DNA from: Vibrio agarivorans
GTDB taxonomy: Bacteria > Pseudomonadota > Gammaproteobacteria > Enterobacterales > Vibrionaceae
Reading direction: 5' to 3'
NCBI RefSeq assembly: GCF_030409635.1
Contig: NZ_JAUFQF010000001.1
Location: 682,001-746,000, forward strand
DNA: 64,000 bases
Numbering within the stretch: the stretch's first letter is position 1; the number at the start of each line of letters is the position of its first letter. The notes under the pieces were generated by a model that did no database searches, was not told where the DNA came from, and saw nothing but the letters and a program-made list of their open reading frames with translations. Below, piece by piece: positions 33,707 through 43,031 of this stretch. Made by a program: the position numbers and the translations under genes.

Positions 33707-35061
33707 TATGCCGCGCGCTCCACCACTGGTTTCACAACACAGTCATTTTCAGCTTGTGCCGCTACAAGGCCAATACCTTGCTTCTCAAGTATATTGCGAA
33801 TAGTTTCAGCTTGAGAGCTCAGAACATTGTGAGCCAATAGCAATGGCATCGCTGCAATAAGACCTAGAACGGTTGTCACAAGTGCCATCGAAATACCACC
33901 TGCCATCACTTTAGGATCGCCATTACCAAACTGGGTGATCACTTGGAACGTCTCAATCATACCGGTTACTGTACCCAGTAGACCCAACATTGGCGCTAAA
34001 GCAGCAAGCAGTTTCAGCATCGACAGGCCACGCTCTAGGCTGGTTTGTTCATCAACGATTGTTTCAAGTAAACGAAGTTCAAGCGCTTCCACTGTGTGCT
34101 CTTTGCCTTGTTGATAAACCGCTAGTACGCGACCAAGTGGATTATCTTGAGGTTGCTGCGGATTCTTCAGCTGAGCTTGGATCTTCTGACGTGTTATGAG
34201 CAAGCTTGCACCGCGTACTAATGCGATAATCAAACCAATCGCTAGTAGACCAAGAATAATCTTACCTACCACGCCACCCGCTGCCAGTCGGTCCGACAAC
34301 TCAGGAGTCAGAGCTAACTGGTCAAGCAACACGCCACGAGAAGGGTCGACAATCATCGTAACCGATTCGCCTGACGAAAGTTGCTGTGCGGCTGCTAGCG
34401 TTGGCACTTGGCTCGGCTGTTTGACATAACTACGCGTTTCAGAACGGGCTCCGTCCCACTTTACGTAACCACTCTCATCAACCAGACCCATCGCACCGAT
34501 ACGTGCAACAGGCTTCTCTACAACTTGACCGTCACCATCAATATAACGTGCTGTCGATTGTGTAACTTGACCGCTAGCTTGGATCTGCTCTTCTAGCGCT
34601 TTCCACAGGCCATTAAGCTGCGCCATGGAAGGAAGACGCGTTGCTGCGGTGATCTCTGCAACAACGGATTTTTCAGTTTGTGCATCAACACCGGTGACTG
34701 AACTGTCTAGTTCAGCTTCAAGCTCTTTCGCGGTTTGACGCACAACACCAAACACTTCACCTAGGCTACCTGTTTCCAGTCGTAGCTGCTCTTCTAGACG
34801 AGCAAGCTTATCTTCGTTTTCACTAAACGTTTGGGTCAGCTGGTTATTCTCTTTCTCAATCGAGCTTTTTTCAGCATTGAGCTTCGCTCTTAATTCCGTT
34901 AGCTCTTTTTCGGTCAGCTTGAACACTGACTCACGGCTACGATCATGCTGCGCTTGCTCAATCGCATGTGTTTTTGCTGTGCCAACAAGCTCAGTGTTTG
35001 CACTGGCTGTAAATGCTGTTAACGACAGGGCCAACATTGATACTACTGGAGTCCATTTCAT
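33706..35061 (-). CDS. ttpC: TtpC-like MotA/TolQ/ExbB protein with coiled-coil N terminus
   Basis: A 451-residue protein with a signal peptide, a long N-terminal coiled coil (EKELTELRAKLNAEKSSIEK, about residues 50-110), then a C-terminal ExbB-like channel domain with three helices (ALAPMLGLLGTVTGMIETFQ near residue 350, GGISMALVTTVLGLIAAMPLL). This is the layout of TtpC, which is required for TonB2 function in Vibrio. It follows the DUF3450 gene after 1 nt and overlaps exbB by one base. Confidence 0.9.
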   Translation of the reverse strand: MKWTPVVSMLALSLTAFTASANTELVGTAKTHAIEQAQHDRSRESVFKLTEKELTELRAKLNAEKSSIEKENNQLTQTFSENEDKLARLEEQLRLETGSLGEVFGVVRQTAKELEAELDSSVTGVDAQTEKSVVAEITAATRLPSMAQLNGLWKALEEQIQASGQVTQSTARYIDGDGQVVEKPVARIGAMGLVDESGYVKWDGARSETRSYVKQPSQVPTLAAAQQLSSGESVTMIVDPSRGVLLDQLALTPELSDRLAAGGVVGKIILGLLAIGLIIALVRGASLLITRQKIQAQLKNPQQPQDNPLGRVLAVYQQGKEHTVEALELRLLETIVDEQTSLERGLSMLKLLAALAPMLGLLGTVTGMIETFQVITQFGNGDPKVMAGGISMALVTTVLGLIAAMPLLLAHNVLSSQAETIRNILEKQGIGLVAAQAENDCVVKPVVERAA

Positions 35062-35062
35062 G

Positions 35063-35836
35063 TTACTTCGTCTCCACTTTCGTCAGCGACACAGGTAAGG
35101 TTAAAAGTGTTGGGGCAATTTGTTGATCTGCAAGGCGGAAGGCTTGCTCTAGATCATTATGCATTTTGCTTTCAGCAAGCAACCACTCTTGGTTCGCCTG
35201 ATTCCATGACCAGTAACGTGCACCGTTAGCACTCTTTGCAATCAGTGACACGCGACCTAAATACAGCATATCTACTTCAAGAGCTTGGCCTTCAAATTCG
35301 ATTTGACCTTGGTATGTACCCAGCTTAATGCCGTAATCGAGTTCAATTAAGTAGGCCTCTAAAATGCGACGATATTTTTCAGCATCACTGACATCCGCAC
35401 GAGACATCATACTTTCCAATCTCTCAACGCGATCTTGGCGTGCTTCATGACGGATAGGTAAGTCGGTCGCGACATGCTCTTTAAGAGCGGCGATCATTTG
35501 ATACATCAATGGCACCACGCCTTGACGTGTATCTTGAATTTCATCGATTTGCGCTTCTAGGCTTAGCGACTCTTCTTCTTGGTTCGCAACCACTGAACGC
35601 AAGTGCTCGCGATAGATTTCAAGATTACGGATCTCTTGCTGTAGCTGTTCCACTTCAAATTGAAGCGCTAGTGTTGCTTCAGAGCTTTTATCGATACGCT
35701 TTTGAGATGCGGCAGATTTCTCATTGGCATTAGCAGTAATGGCAGTGGCGTCTTCTAGGCCCGAGGCCCCCGCCTGACTCGCAATGCTAAGGACTAGCAG
35801 TGCAAGTGAAGATTTAATCAGTTTCATAGTCAACAT
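35063..35836 (-). CDS. DUF3450 periplasmic protein of the TonB2 operon
   Basis: An exported, mostly helical protein of 257 residues. After a signal peptide (about residues 1-24) come coiled-coil helices (ALQFEVEQLQQEIRNLEIYRE), then the DUF3450 core with a VVPLMYQMIAALKEHVATDLP segment and LDYGIKLGTYQGQIEFEG. It is the first gene of the TonB2 operon, as in other vibrios. Its role is probably in the periplasmic assembly with TtpC, which also has a coiled coil. A Fur-like site lies upstream. Confidence 0.85.
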   Translation of the reverse strand: MLTMKLIKSSLALLVLSIASQAGASGLEDATAITANANEKSAASQKRIDKSSEATLALQFEVEQLQQEIRNLEIYREHLRSVVANQEEESLSLEAQIDEIQDTRQGVVPLMYQMIAALKEHVATDLPIRHEARQDRVERLESMMSRADVSDAEKYRRILEAYLIELDYGIKLGTYQGQIEFEGQALEVDMLYLGRVSLIAKSANGARYWSWNQANQEWLLAESKMHNDLEQAFRLADQQIAPTLLTLPVSLTKVETK

Positions 35837-35850
35837 TCGGGCTTAATAGC

Positions 35851-35873
35851 AAATGATAAAGGTTCTCATTATT
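35851..35873. promoter_or_regulatory. Candidate Fur box
   Basis: On the minus strand the half ATAATGAGAA and the half TTTATCATTT face each other just upstream of the TonB2 operon. One half fits a Fur heptamer well and the spacing is imperfect, so this is tentative. Confidence 0.35.
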
Positions 35874-35987
35874 AATCGCAGATAATACCCGAAGTTATTA
35901 TGAATTCAAACCAAGATTTTACTTTTTACTGTTTTAGATCAACGCGACTTGCAGAGAACTAACAGACCTAGACGTGGGTTTACATTC

Positions 35988-37010
35988 TCAGTCTTTAAAA
36001 CGTTCTTTTATCTCTAAGATTTGCTCTCGCAACGACAGAAACAGTGCTGCTAGATTTGGGTCAAAGTGTTCTCCCGCTTCTTCTTCAATTAATCCAAATG
36101 CTCTGTCGTCAGACCAAGCTTGCTTGTATGGACGCTCTGAAGTTAATGCATCAAACACATCGGCAATTGCAGCAATCCGTCCCACTAGCGGGATATCCTC
36201 TCCCGCTAAGCCCTTTGGATACCCCTGCCCATTAAATTTCTCATGGTGCGACATGGCTATGGTATACGCCATTTTGAGCAATTCTGAATGACTATGATTG
36301 CGAAGAATGTCTCCCCCAATCTCGACATGGGTTTTCATCACCGCCCACTCTTCACTCGTGAGCTTGCCTTCTTTAAGCAAAATGCCATCTGGGATACCAA
36401 TTTTACCAATATCATGCATGGGTGCAGCATTTTTGAGTCTGGTTGCCTGCTCTTCATTCATACCGCTAGCAATAGCAAGCAAGTAACAGTAGTGCGCCAT
36501 GCGTTTAACGTGCATACCTGTTTCATTGTCTTTATATTCTGCAGCGCGGCCGAGTCGCTCTATCATCTCGAGCTTACTTTGACGGATTTCCTGGGTTTGT
36601 TCTTCAACTTGGATATAGAGTTCACGCTTTCGATTTGCCAGCGCCAGATGTGTTTTAACCCTTTGCAAGGCAACAATCGGTGTGATTGGCTTGGTAATAT
36701 AATCGACAGCGCCAAGCTGCAATCCTCGAATTTCATCTTCAGGGGAAATTTTAGCGGTAACAAAAATAATGGGTATATGCGCAGTATTAGGTTGACTCTT
36801 AAGTATCTCACACACCTCATAGCCATCCATATCCGGCATCATTATATCGAGCAAAATAAGATCGGGAGCGGGTTGCATCTGAGCAATTTTAATCGCGACA
36901 TGCCCATTGTTTGCCGCTTTAATCCGATACTCTTTTCCCAGGGCACCGGCGAGAACTTCAATGTTTTCCGGCGTGTCATCCACAACGAGTACGGTTAGCT
37001 TTTCTTCCAT
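35988..37010 (-). CDS. Response regulator with HD-GYP c-di-GMP phosphodiesterase domain
   Basis: A two-domain cytoplasmic protein. The receiver domain (residues 1-120) has VDDTPENIEV, the phospho-acceptor Asp in LILLDIMMPDMDG and the conserved Lys in DYITKPITP. The HD-GYP domain has the HD metal site in APMHDIGKIGIPD and HHEKFNGQGYPKGL. HD-GYP enzymes degrade cyclic di-GMP. No sensor kinase is adjacent, so the partner is encoded elsewhere or is the hybrid kinase at 50.5 kb. A lowered c-di-GMP level would favour motility over biofilm. Confidence 0.93.
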   Translation of the reverse strand: MEEKLTVLVVDDTPENIEVLAGALGKEYRIKAANNGHVAIKIAQMQPAPDLILLDIMMPDMDGYEVCEILKSQPNTAHIPIIFVTAKISPEDEIRGLQLGAVDYITKPITPIVALQRVKTHLALANRKRELYIQVEEQTQEIRQSKLEMIERLGRAAEYKDNETGMHVKRMAHYCYLLAIASGMNEEQATRLKNAAPMHDIGKIGIPDGILLKEGKLTSEEWAVMKTHVEIGGDILRNHSHSELLKMAYTIAMSHHEKFNGQGYPKGLAGEDIPLVGRIAAIADVFDALTSERPYKQAWSDDRAFGLIEEEAGEHFDPNLAALFLSLREQILEIKERFKD

Positions 37011-37112
37011 CGTGCCCCCAAATAGCAGTTAAGTGCGCCGGTTCAGTTACTTAGCTCTTATTAGTCTAGGAGTTGTATAGAAACTTTTTCCATTATTTTG
37101 GGTAAATCGTTT

Positions 37113-37150
37113 GGGGTCAGAGCCAAATCAGCAGATTTGGCTCTGACCCC
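37113..37150. repeat. GGGGTCAGAGCC-family palindrome, near-perfect
   Basis: 17-bp arms (GGGGTCAGAGCCAAATC / GATTTGGCTCTGACCCC) with a 4-nt loop. It is the most perfect copy in the window and lies 5 nt after the maturase stop. Confidence 0.92.
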
Positions 37151-37155
37151 GTTGA

Positions 37156-38439
37156 TTAACTGAAGCGTATTTTCATTGCTTCAGGATTAATTGACTTGTG
37201 TACGGGGTAGCCCATCGAAGCCACCAGCATGGAAATGTATGGGTCTGCGTGTTGGTAGAACTTTTTCCAACCAGCGCAAAGGTAGTTAAGGCCAGGCTCG
37301 CCTTGTAATGTTTTTAGGAATCGATTTTTCGGGCATTCACCAAAGCAAGCAAACTGATATTCACACTGGCGGCACTGGGTTGGCAGGCTACCCTCTTTGG
37401 CTTTACCAAAGTGTTCTTGTTGCGGTGAAAATTGCATCTCTTCTAGTGTTTTGTCGTTAATATTGCCTAGCTTATATTCAGGATAGACATAATGGTCACA
37501 GGCGAACACATCACCATTGTGTTCAATCGCTAGTCCTTTCCCACACATCGGGCTATGCGTACATAACGGGTTCACTCGCCCCATCCAAGACTCGATCCAA
37601 GCTTCAAAGTATGGGACATGTACTTGACCGACGTCGTTGTTAAACCACTCATCAAAGACTTCAATTAAAAAATCTCCCCACTGATTGGCAGAAACGCACC
37701 AAGGTTCAACAATAGAGCTAGGATGATTAGGTTCTGTTTCTGGCATACCTTGAAAGAGTTGCTCTCTTTCCAGCCAGCGCTGTGGGGCTATCTCTCTAAA
37801 GCTTTTCGGTTCGACGATTGGAATAAACTGCATTTGTGGAGAGCGTACTTCATCACGCAAAAAGCGATAGACCTCCAATGGGCTCGCACCTGATACATTA
37901 TTGACGCAGGTAAGCGTCGCGAAATTCACCTTATGCTTATGAAGAACCTTTATGCCTTTCATTGTCTGCTTGAACGTCCCACGACCGGTTCGATTCGTTC
38001 GGTGCGCATTGTGAATAAGCTCTGGGCCATCGATACTAATCCCAACTAAGAAGTTGTTCTTATGTAGAAACTTGCCCCATTCATCATTTAAAAGAATACC
38101 GTTGGTTTGAAGGTTATTTTCTATCGTGACGCCTTTAGGGCAGTATTTCTTTTGTAATCGCACCACATCACGAAAGAATTTTACGCCGAGTAATGTGGGT
38201 TCTCCGCCCTGCCAGTGAAAGATGATTTCTGGGAAGTTGTGCTGCTCGATATACGACTGGATATAGTGCTCAAGCATCTCTTCTGAGAATCGATTATCGT
38301 GCAGTTTTGAGTGCCCCAGCAAGTCTTGCTTACTCAAGTAATAACAATAAGTGCAGTCAATATTACATTTAGACCCGATAGGTTTAGTCATTATATTCAG
38401 GCGCTGTATTGGTTTGTTCACTGGCTTTACTTCAGACAT
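37156..38439 (-). CDS. Anaerobic sulfatase maturase (radical SAM/SPASM)
   Basis: A radical SAM enzyme of about 427 residues. The cluster motif is CNIDCTYCYY (CxxxCxxC, residues 24-31), with KPIGSKCNIDC just before it. A SPASM region with further cysteines lies at the C terminus (HSPMCGKGL, CDHYVYPEY, CRQCEYQFACFGECPKN). AnSME enzymes oxidise a cysteine or serine of a sulfatase to formylglycine. No sulfatase is in the window, so its targets must lie elsewhere. The chemistry fits an organism that uses sulfated polysaccharides. AAGGGAAG precedes the ATG. Confidence 0.92.
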   Translation of the reverse strand: MSEVKPVNKPIQRLNIMTKPIGSKCNIDCTYCYYLSKQDLLGHSKLHDNRFSEEMLEHYIQSYIEQHNFPEIIFHWQGGEPTLLGVKFFRDVVRLQKKYCPKGVTIENNLQTNGILLNDEWGKFLHKNNFLVGISIDGPELIHNAHRTNRTGRGTFKQTMKGIKVLHKHKVNFATLTCVNNVSGASPLEVYRFLRDEVRSPQMQFIPIVEPKSFREIAPQRWLEREQLFQGMPETEPNHPSSIVEPWCVSANQWGDFLIEVFDEWFNNDVGQVHVPYFEAWIESWMGRVNPLCTHSPMCGKGLAIEHNGDVFACDHYVYPEYKLGNINDKTLEEMQFSPQQEHFGKAKEGSLPTQCRQCEYQFACFGECPKNRFLKTLQGEPGLNYLCAGWKKFYQHADPYISMLVASMGYPVHKSINPEAMKIRFS

Positions 38440-38506
38440 TACATCACTTCCCTTGTGGTGTTTTAATAACCACTTTATTGCAAGGGTTTAACCGAAGCAA
38501 GTTAAT

Positions 38507-38544
38507 GGGGTCGGAGCCAAATCAGCTGAATTGACTCTGACCCC
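38507..38544. repeat. Diverged GGGGTCAGAGCC-family palindrome
   Basis: GGGGTCGGAGCCAAATCAG...CTGAATTGACTCTGACCCC. Several arm mismatches. It lies upstream of the maturase gene. Confidence 0.8.
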
Positions 38545-38640
38545 ATTTGTGTGAACTGCGACATATTTCTGTCAGTTTTGGTAAAGAGGCTTTCATTTTT
38601 GAGCTAAATCTGAATAAAATACACTGTACAAAATATAACT

Positions 38641-38678
38641 AGAGTCAGAGCTGAATCTTTGGTTTTTACTCTGACCCC
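38641..38678. repeat. Diverged GGGGTCAGAGCC-family palindrome
   Basis: AGAGTCAGAGCTGAAT...TTTTTACTCTGACCCC. It lies 33 nt before the OmpA-type lipoprotein gene and 96 nt from the previous copy. Confidence 0.72.
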
Positions 38679-38711
38679 AATTAACTTGCAGACATGGAAA
38701 AGCAGTATCAC

Positions 38712-39368
38712 ATGAACAAGAGCAACAAATTCATTCTAGTCACCGCCCTTTCGCTTCCACTTTTACTTTCAGGCTGTCAGACAACTCGTCAAAACGCGGC
38801 GACCGGTGAGCAAGAAACTAACCGTACAACTTCAGGTGCACTTCTTGGCTGCGCAGGTGGTGCGATTGCTGGTGCAATCATTAATAAAGGTAAAGGCGCT
38901 GCGATTGGCTGTGCTGCTGGCGGAGCAACAGGCGCCCTCGTCGGTTCCAATATGGACAAGCAAGAAGCTGAGCTTCGCCAAGAGCTTCTGAACTCTGGCG
39001 TTCAAATTGAGCGTAATGGTGAAAGAATTGAGTTGATTATCGCAAGTGATATCAGCTTTAACTCAGGCGGCTACGATCTACAACCTTCTATCAAACCAAC
39101 TCTTGATAGCATTGCGAAAGTCATGAATCGCTACCCTGATTCTAATCTACTAATTGAGGGTCACACAGATTCTACGGGCTCTCTTGAGCTGAACGAACTG
39201 CTTGCAAAAGCACGTGCTAATAGCGTGCAAACAGCGCTAACGTCTTCTGGCCTAGAATACAACCGTACTCGTACGCAAGGCTTTGGCCCTCACAAACCAA
39301 TGTGTGACAACGCAACGCCTGAAGGTCGTGCTTGTAACCGCCGTGTTGAGCTGACAATCATCAATTAA
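38712..39368 (+). CDS. OmpA-family outer-membrane lipoprotein
   Basis: A 218-residue protein. The lipobox LLLSGC (cysteine near residue 22) follows a signal segment. A glycine-zipper region (GALLGCAGGAIAGAI, GAAIGCAAGGATGALVG) leads to an OmpA C-terminal domain (LLIEGHTDSTGSLELNELLAKARA) that binds peptidoglycan. This resembles the YiaD group. It would be an outer-membrane anchor to the cell wall. The ATG at MNKSNK places the lipobox at the normal distance; an ATG six codons earlier is less plausible. Confidence 0.88.
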   Translation: MNKSNKFILVTALSLPLLLSGCQTTRQNAATGEQETNRTTSGALLGCAGGAIAGAIINKGKGAAIGCAAGGATGALVGSNMDKQEAELRQELLNSGVQIERNGERIELIIASDISFNSGGYDLQPSIKPTLDSIAKVMNRYPDSNLLIEGHTDSTGSLELNELLAKARANSVQTALTSSGLEYNRTRTQGFGPHKPMCDNATPEGRACNRRVELTIIN

Positions 39369-39457
39369 TTACGACTAAAAACGTTGTAATTAGACTTACC
39401 TAAGAGGCTAACCATTATGATTAGCCTCTCAACCATTATTCAAGCTAGGTGTAACGT

Positions 39458-39817
39458 TTAATAACGGCTGTGCATCCCCATCCGGTGAGAAAAGTCGTCA
39501 TGCATCCTTCCGCCTTTCCACCCTCCGTTACCCAATAGATTCAAAACATCACGGGCGTTGTACTCTTTCGCTAAGAAAAAATCGAAGGATACATCGTCAC
39601 GCAACAACTTCAGTCCTGTGTTATTTTCTAAATCAAGATCATTTGGATCTGCATACAATGCAAAGGCAATCAGCTTTTGACGCTTACAGAGTGACTCTGC
39701 ACTTACTTGAACTTGTCCAATGGTAAAGTAATCACGACTTCCATAGCTTTTGATTAATACGGGAGATAGTGACTTGATGACCTTTTTTATTCTTCGGCGC
39801 TGGATATATCGAAACAT
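39458..39817 (-). CDS. Uncharacterised small basic protein
   Basis: A 119-residue protein beginning MFRYIQRRRIKKVIKSL, strongly basic at the N terminus and followed by mixed alpha/beta sequence (YFTIGQVQVSAESLCKRQKLIAFALYADP). No signal peptide or membrane helix is obvious. GAAGGTTT lies 8 nt before the chosen ATG; an upstream in-frame ATG is unsupported. I do not recognise the family. It converges with the OmpA-type gene. A minus-strand terminator-like hairpin lies upstream. Confidence 0.6.
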   Translation of the reverse strand: MFRYIQRRRIKKVIKSLSPVLIKSYGSRDYFTIGQVQVSAESLCKRQKLIAFALYADPNDLDLENNTGLKLLRDDVSFDFFLAKEYNARDVLNLLGNGGWKGGRMHDDFSHRMGMHSRY

Positions 39818-39948
39818 TGCATAAACCTTCGTATCTGTTCCATCGATAATAATGGACGATACAGAGAAATACAGCCTGCTAACTAGGTTAAATGGTGTCA
39901 AACCTCACACACTCCCACCTCGATATTGCGATTTGATTATAAAAAAAA

Positions 39949-39968
39949 GCCAGCAGTTACGCTGGCTG
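39949..39968 (-). terminator. Minus-strand terminator with no upstream gene
   Basis: AGCCAGC / GCTGGCT with a 6-nt loop and TTTTTTTT on the minus strand. No gene is transcribed into it from the right, which suggests a small RNA between here and the chitinase gene. Confidence 0.6.
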
Positions 39969-40138
39969 TAAAACAACTAGGAAAAATGTAGTCATACAAT
40001 GCAAATGACATCAAGTCGGAATATCAAGCAACATGCTTGGAATAGCATAGAGCTTAGATTATCCAACCCTCTCAACTTAATCTAATCAAACATTTTTACC
40101 CTCAAGACAAAACAAAATCTGAGCATCTAAACACCATT

Positions 40139-40172
40139 GGGGTCAAAGCCAAACCGGCTACTTTGGCTCTGA
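40139..40172. repeat. Diverged GGGGTCAGAGCC-family palindrome, right arm shortened
   Basis: GGGGTCAAAGCCAAACC...CTTTGGCTCTGA. The GACCCC end of the right arm has been lost. Confidence 0.78.
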
Positions 40173-40391
40173 AAGCACATTACATAGCACCAACTAAAAT
40201 ACTGACTTTTAGATAATAAACTTAATTTGCGGCACAGTTCACAGCACCCAGAAAGTAGATTGAACCGACATCACACTTCACTACTTTCTTAACTGCCAAT
40301 TTTTACTATCTAATAAAAGAAGAATAACAAAGGGCGTCCCTGCCCTGATGACTGACTCATTTTTAGGTCATCATACATAAGGAAAATCGCT

Positions 40392-42947
40392 GTGAAAAAA
40401 ACACCTATTGCACTGGTTTTAACTAGTGTATGTTCTTTGCCTGTTATGGCGCAAAGTTACGAATGTTCAGATCTGTCACTTTGGCAACCAGATAGCATTT
40501 ACCTTGGCGGTGATGCGGTTCAACATGAGAGTATCGTGTATCAAGCAAACTGGTGGACCCAGAATCAAGCGCCCGATCTGCACTCCGGTCAGTGGCAAGA
40601 ATGGTCGGTCGTCGGTGAATGTGGTGATGGTCAGCCACAGCCTCCTGTAATTGAAATTACATCGCCACAACAAGGCGGCCAGTTCACTGTTTCTCATCCA
40701 ATCTTGCTTGCTGCTAACGTTGAAAGTAAACACTCTACAATCACTTTAGTCGAGTTCATCGTTGATAAACAAACCGTTGGCCAAACCAGTCAAGCCCCAT
40801 TTTCTGTCGAGTGGACACCACAATCGATAGGCAACAAAATCGTTACCATAAAAGCAACTAACGCTGATGGCATGACAGAGCAATCAAGCGTCTCAATTTC
40901 GGTTATTGACTCTGATGTTGATTTACCACCTGAAGTAACACTGACGTCACCATCGAATGGAGATCAGTTTAACGAAGGTGATAGAGTTACCTTAACCGCT
41001 GATGCCAGTAGCCAAGAGAATGGTATTGAGCGGGTTGAGTTTTATATCAACGATACTCTTGTTGGTAGTGATAGTAACGAGCCTTTCGAATACCAATGGA
41101 CAGCTGTTCAGGGCGCTCAACAAGTTTACGCTCAAGCGGTCGATTTCAATGAACTGACAGCCAAATCCGCAACGGTGAATTTCCTTGTTGAAGGACAACA
41201 ACCGGGGGGGAGCTGTAAAACCCTGCCTCAATATCAGGTAGGTGGTCACTACGCACAGGGTGATATTGTCGTTAATAACGATCATCAATACCGCTGTAAC
41301 ATCGCTGGTTGGTGCTCATCAGATGCTGCGTGGGCGTATGAGCCTGGAGAAGGTCTACATTGGCAAGAAGCTTGGGAAGACGCAGGTGACTGTGGGACGG
41401 CCCCAGAAATACGCTTCATCTCTCCTGGCGCGGGTGAAACCTTACTTAGCGGCGTTGGAACGCAAGTGATCATCGACGCAATCGCGGGTGATTTTGCTAT
41501 CGAATCTGTGAAGTTCTATGCCAACGAACAACTCATCGGCGATGGGACTTTAGTTGATGAGCAATATCATGTGGATTGGACACCATTTGATTTAGGTGCA
41601 ATCACACTCTCTGCTATCGCGACAGACAGCGAAGGCACAACTGCAACGGCTGCGCAGTCGGTCTCTGTGACTGACCAGTCATTAGTTGTAGAACTCATTA
41701 AGCCCGTTGCTGGTTCAAACCATGTGCTTGGGAAAGCAGTGGCAATGGAAGCTAATGCCGACTCATTTAACACCGAGATAAGCCGTGTCGATTTCATGGT
41801 AAATGGCGTGGTTGTGGCTAGTGATAACCAAGAACCTTTCCAAGCGAACTGGACATCAGAAGCGGCAGGTACATACCAAGTACAAGCAAAAGCGATCGAT
41901 GCCAATAACGAGGAGCAAGTGACTAACTCAGTATCGATCAGTGTAACGCTAACTGATGACAATCCTCATAAACTCGTAGGCTACTGGCATAACTTTGTTA
42001 ACGGCTCTACTTGTCCAATGAATCTAAGCGATATTCCAACTGAATGGGATGTCATTGATATCGCTTTTGCTGATACCAACCCAGCATCTCCAGGCACTAA
42101 CTACTTCAACCTGTTTTCGGGTGATGCAGGCTGTCCCGCTATCGACCCTAACCGCTTCAAACAAGACATCCAAGATCTGCAAGCGCAGGGTCGTAAGATT
42201 GTGCTGTCGTTAGGTGGTGCACTGGGTACGATTACGCTGAATGATGATGCCTCTCAACAAGCGTTTGTCTCTAGCTTAACCGACATTATTGTTGAATGGG
42301 GTTTTGATGGTCTAGACGTGGATTACGAAAGTGGTTCAAACCTAGTTAACGGCTCAGAAATCCAAAAACGTCTTCCTGTTGCGTTACGTGAAATTCAAGA
42401 CAATCTTGGTCGTGATCTTTATCTGACTATGGCTCCTGAGCATCCATATGTTCAGGGTGGCTACGTGAGTAACGCTGAAGGAACCGTTTGGGGCGCTTAC
42501 CTACCAATCATCGATGAAACACGCGATATGCTAGACCTGCTTCATGTTCAGCTCTACAACAATGGCGGTCTTGAACACCCATACGGCGGTACAGCTCCTG
42601 CAGGCTCCATCGATATGATGGTTGCTGCACAAAAAATGTTGGTCGAAGGCTTTGATATTGCTTATGGCACCACAGGTCAATACTTCGCTCCGCTTCCGGA
42701 TAGTCAAGTCTCTATTGGTCTACCATCAGGAGCGAAAGCCGCAGGTAGTGGTCAAGCAACGGTTGCTGACACCAATAGTGCTCTTAATTGTCTGATTTTA
42801 GGTACAAGCTGTGACACGGTTGTTCCATCATCAAAATATGAAAACTTTGGTGGTGTCATGTACTGGTCTATCAACTGGGATGAATACTACGACCGCGAAT
42901 TCTCGCTCGGTGTGGGTGCACACTTGAAAGCACTAAACGAGCGTTAA
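40392..42947 (+). CDS. Multidomain GH18 chitinase
   Basis: An exported chitinase of 851 residues. Order: signal peptide (1-20); CBM5/12 chitin-binding domain (about 22-75); two Ig-like domains (about 84-173, 179-268); a second CBM5/12 (about 275-335); two more Ig-like domains (about 338-428, 431-520); GH18 catalytic domain (about 526-849). The DxxDxDxE motif is D639-G-L-D-V-D-Y-E646 in FDGLDVDYES, with the proton-donor glutamate at 646. The GTG start follows AAGGAAAA. It cleaves chitin outside the cell. Its size and layout resemble Vibrio ChiA-2-type enzymes, but that name is not certain. Confidence 0.9.
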   Translation: MKKTPIALVLTSVCSLPVMAQSYECSDLSLWQPDSIYLGGDAVQHESIVYQANWWTQNQAPDLHSGQWQEWSVVGECGDGQPQPPVIEITSPQQGGQFTVSHPILLAANVESKHSTITLVEFIVDKQTVGQTSQAPFSVEWTPQSIGNKIVTIKATNADGMTEQSSVSISVIDSDVDLPPEVTLTSPSNGDQFNEGDRVTLTADASSQENGIERVEFYINDTLVGSDSNEPFEYQWTAVQGAQQVYAQAVDFNELTAKSATVNFLVEGQQPGGSCKTLPQYQVGGHYAQGDIVVNNDHQYRCNIAGWCSSDAAWAYEPGEGLHWQEAWEDAGDCGTAPEIRFISPGAGETLLSGVGTQVIIDAIAGDFAIESVKFYANEQLIGDGTLVDEQYHVDWTPFDLGAITLSAIATDSEGTTATAAQSVSVTDQSLVVELIKPVAGSNHVLGKAVAMEANADSFNTEISRVDFMVNGVVVASDNQEPFQANWTSEAAGTYQVQAKAIDANNEEQVTNSVSISVTLTDDNPHKLVGYWHNFVNGSTCPMNLSDIPTEWDVIDIAFADTNPASPGTNYFNLFSGDAGCPAIDPNRFKQDIQDLQAQGRKIVLSLGGALGTITLNDDASQQAFVSSLTDIIVEWGFDGLDVDYESGSNLVNGSEIQKRLPVALREIQDNLGRDLYLTMAPEHPYVQGGYVSNAEGTVWGAYLPIIDETRDMLDLLHVQLYNNGGLEHPYGGTAPAGSIDMMVAAQKMLVEGFDIAYGTTGQYFAPLPDSQVSIGLPSGAKAAGSGQATVADTNSALNCLILGTSCDTVVPSSKYENFGGVMYWSINWDEYYDREFSLGVGAHLKALNER

Positions 42948-42980
42948 GCGAGCGTTCAAGATCTCATTAAAATCGTTGGT

Positions 42981-43017
42981 AAAGGCTCATAGACCCTTGG
43001 GTTCTATGAGCCTTTTT
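42981..43017 (+). terminator. Chitinase terminator
   Basis: AAAGGCTCATAGA / TCTATGAGCCTTT with a 9-nt loop and TTTTT, 34 nt after the chitinase stop. Confidence 0.88.
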
Positions 43018-43031
43018 CTATGCTTCAAGTA

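Larger units (their letters stand above)
39902..40391. other. 490-bp intergenic region before the chitinase gene
   Basis: Contains a minus-strand terminator-like hairpin (39949-39968), a diverged palindrome (40139-40172) and the chitinase promoter region. No protein gene was seen. The minus strand could carry a short RNA that ends at 39949. Confidence 0.6.

Noticed and set aside
35988..36998. Plus-strand open frames opposite the HD-GYP gene, one over 230 codons
   Set aside because: They lie antisense to a clear REC-HD-GYP gene and show no recognisable domain.
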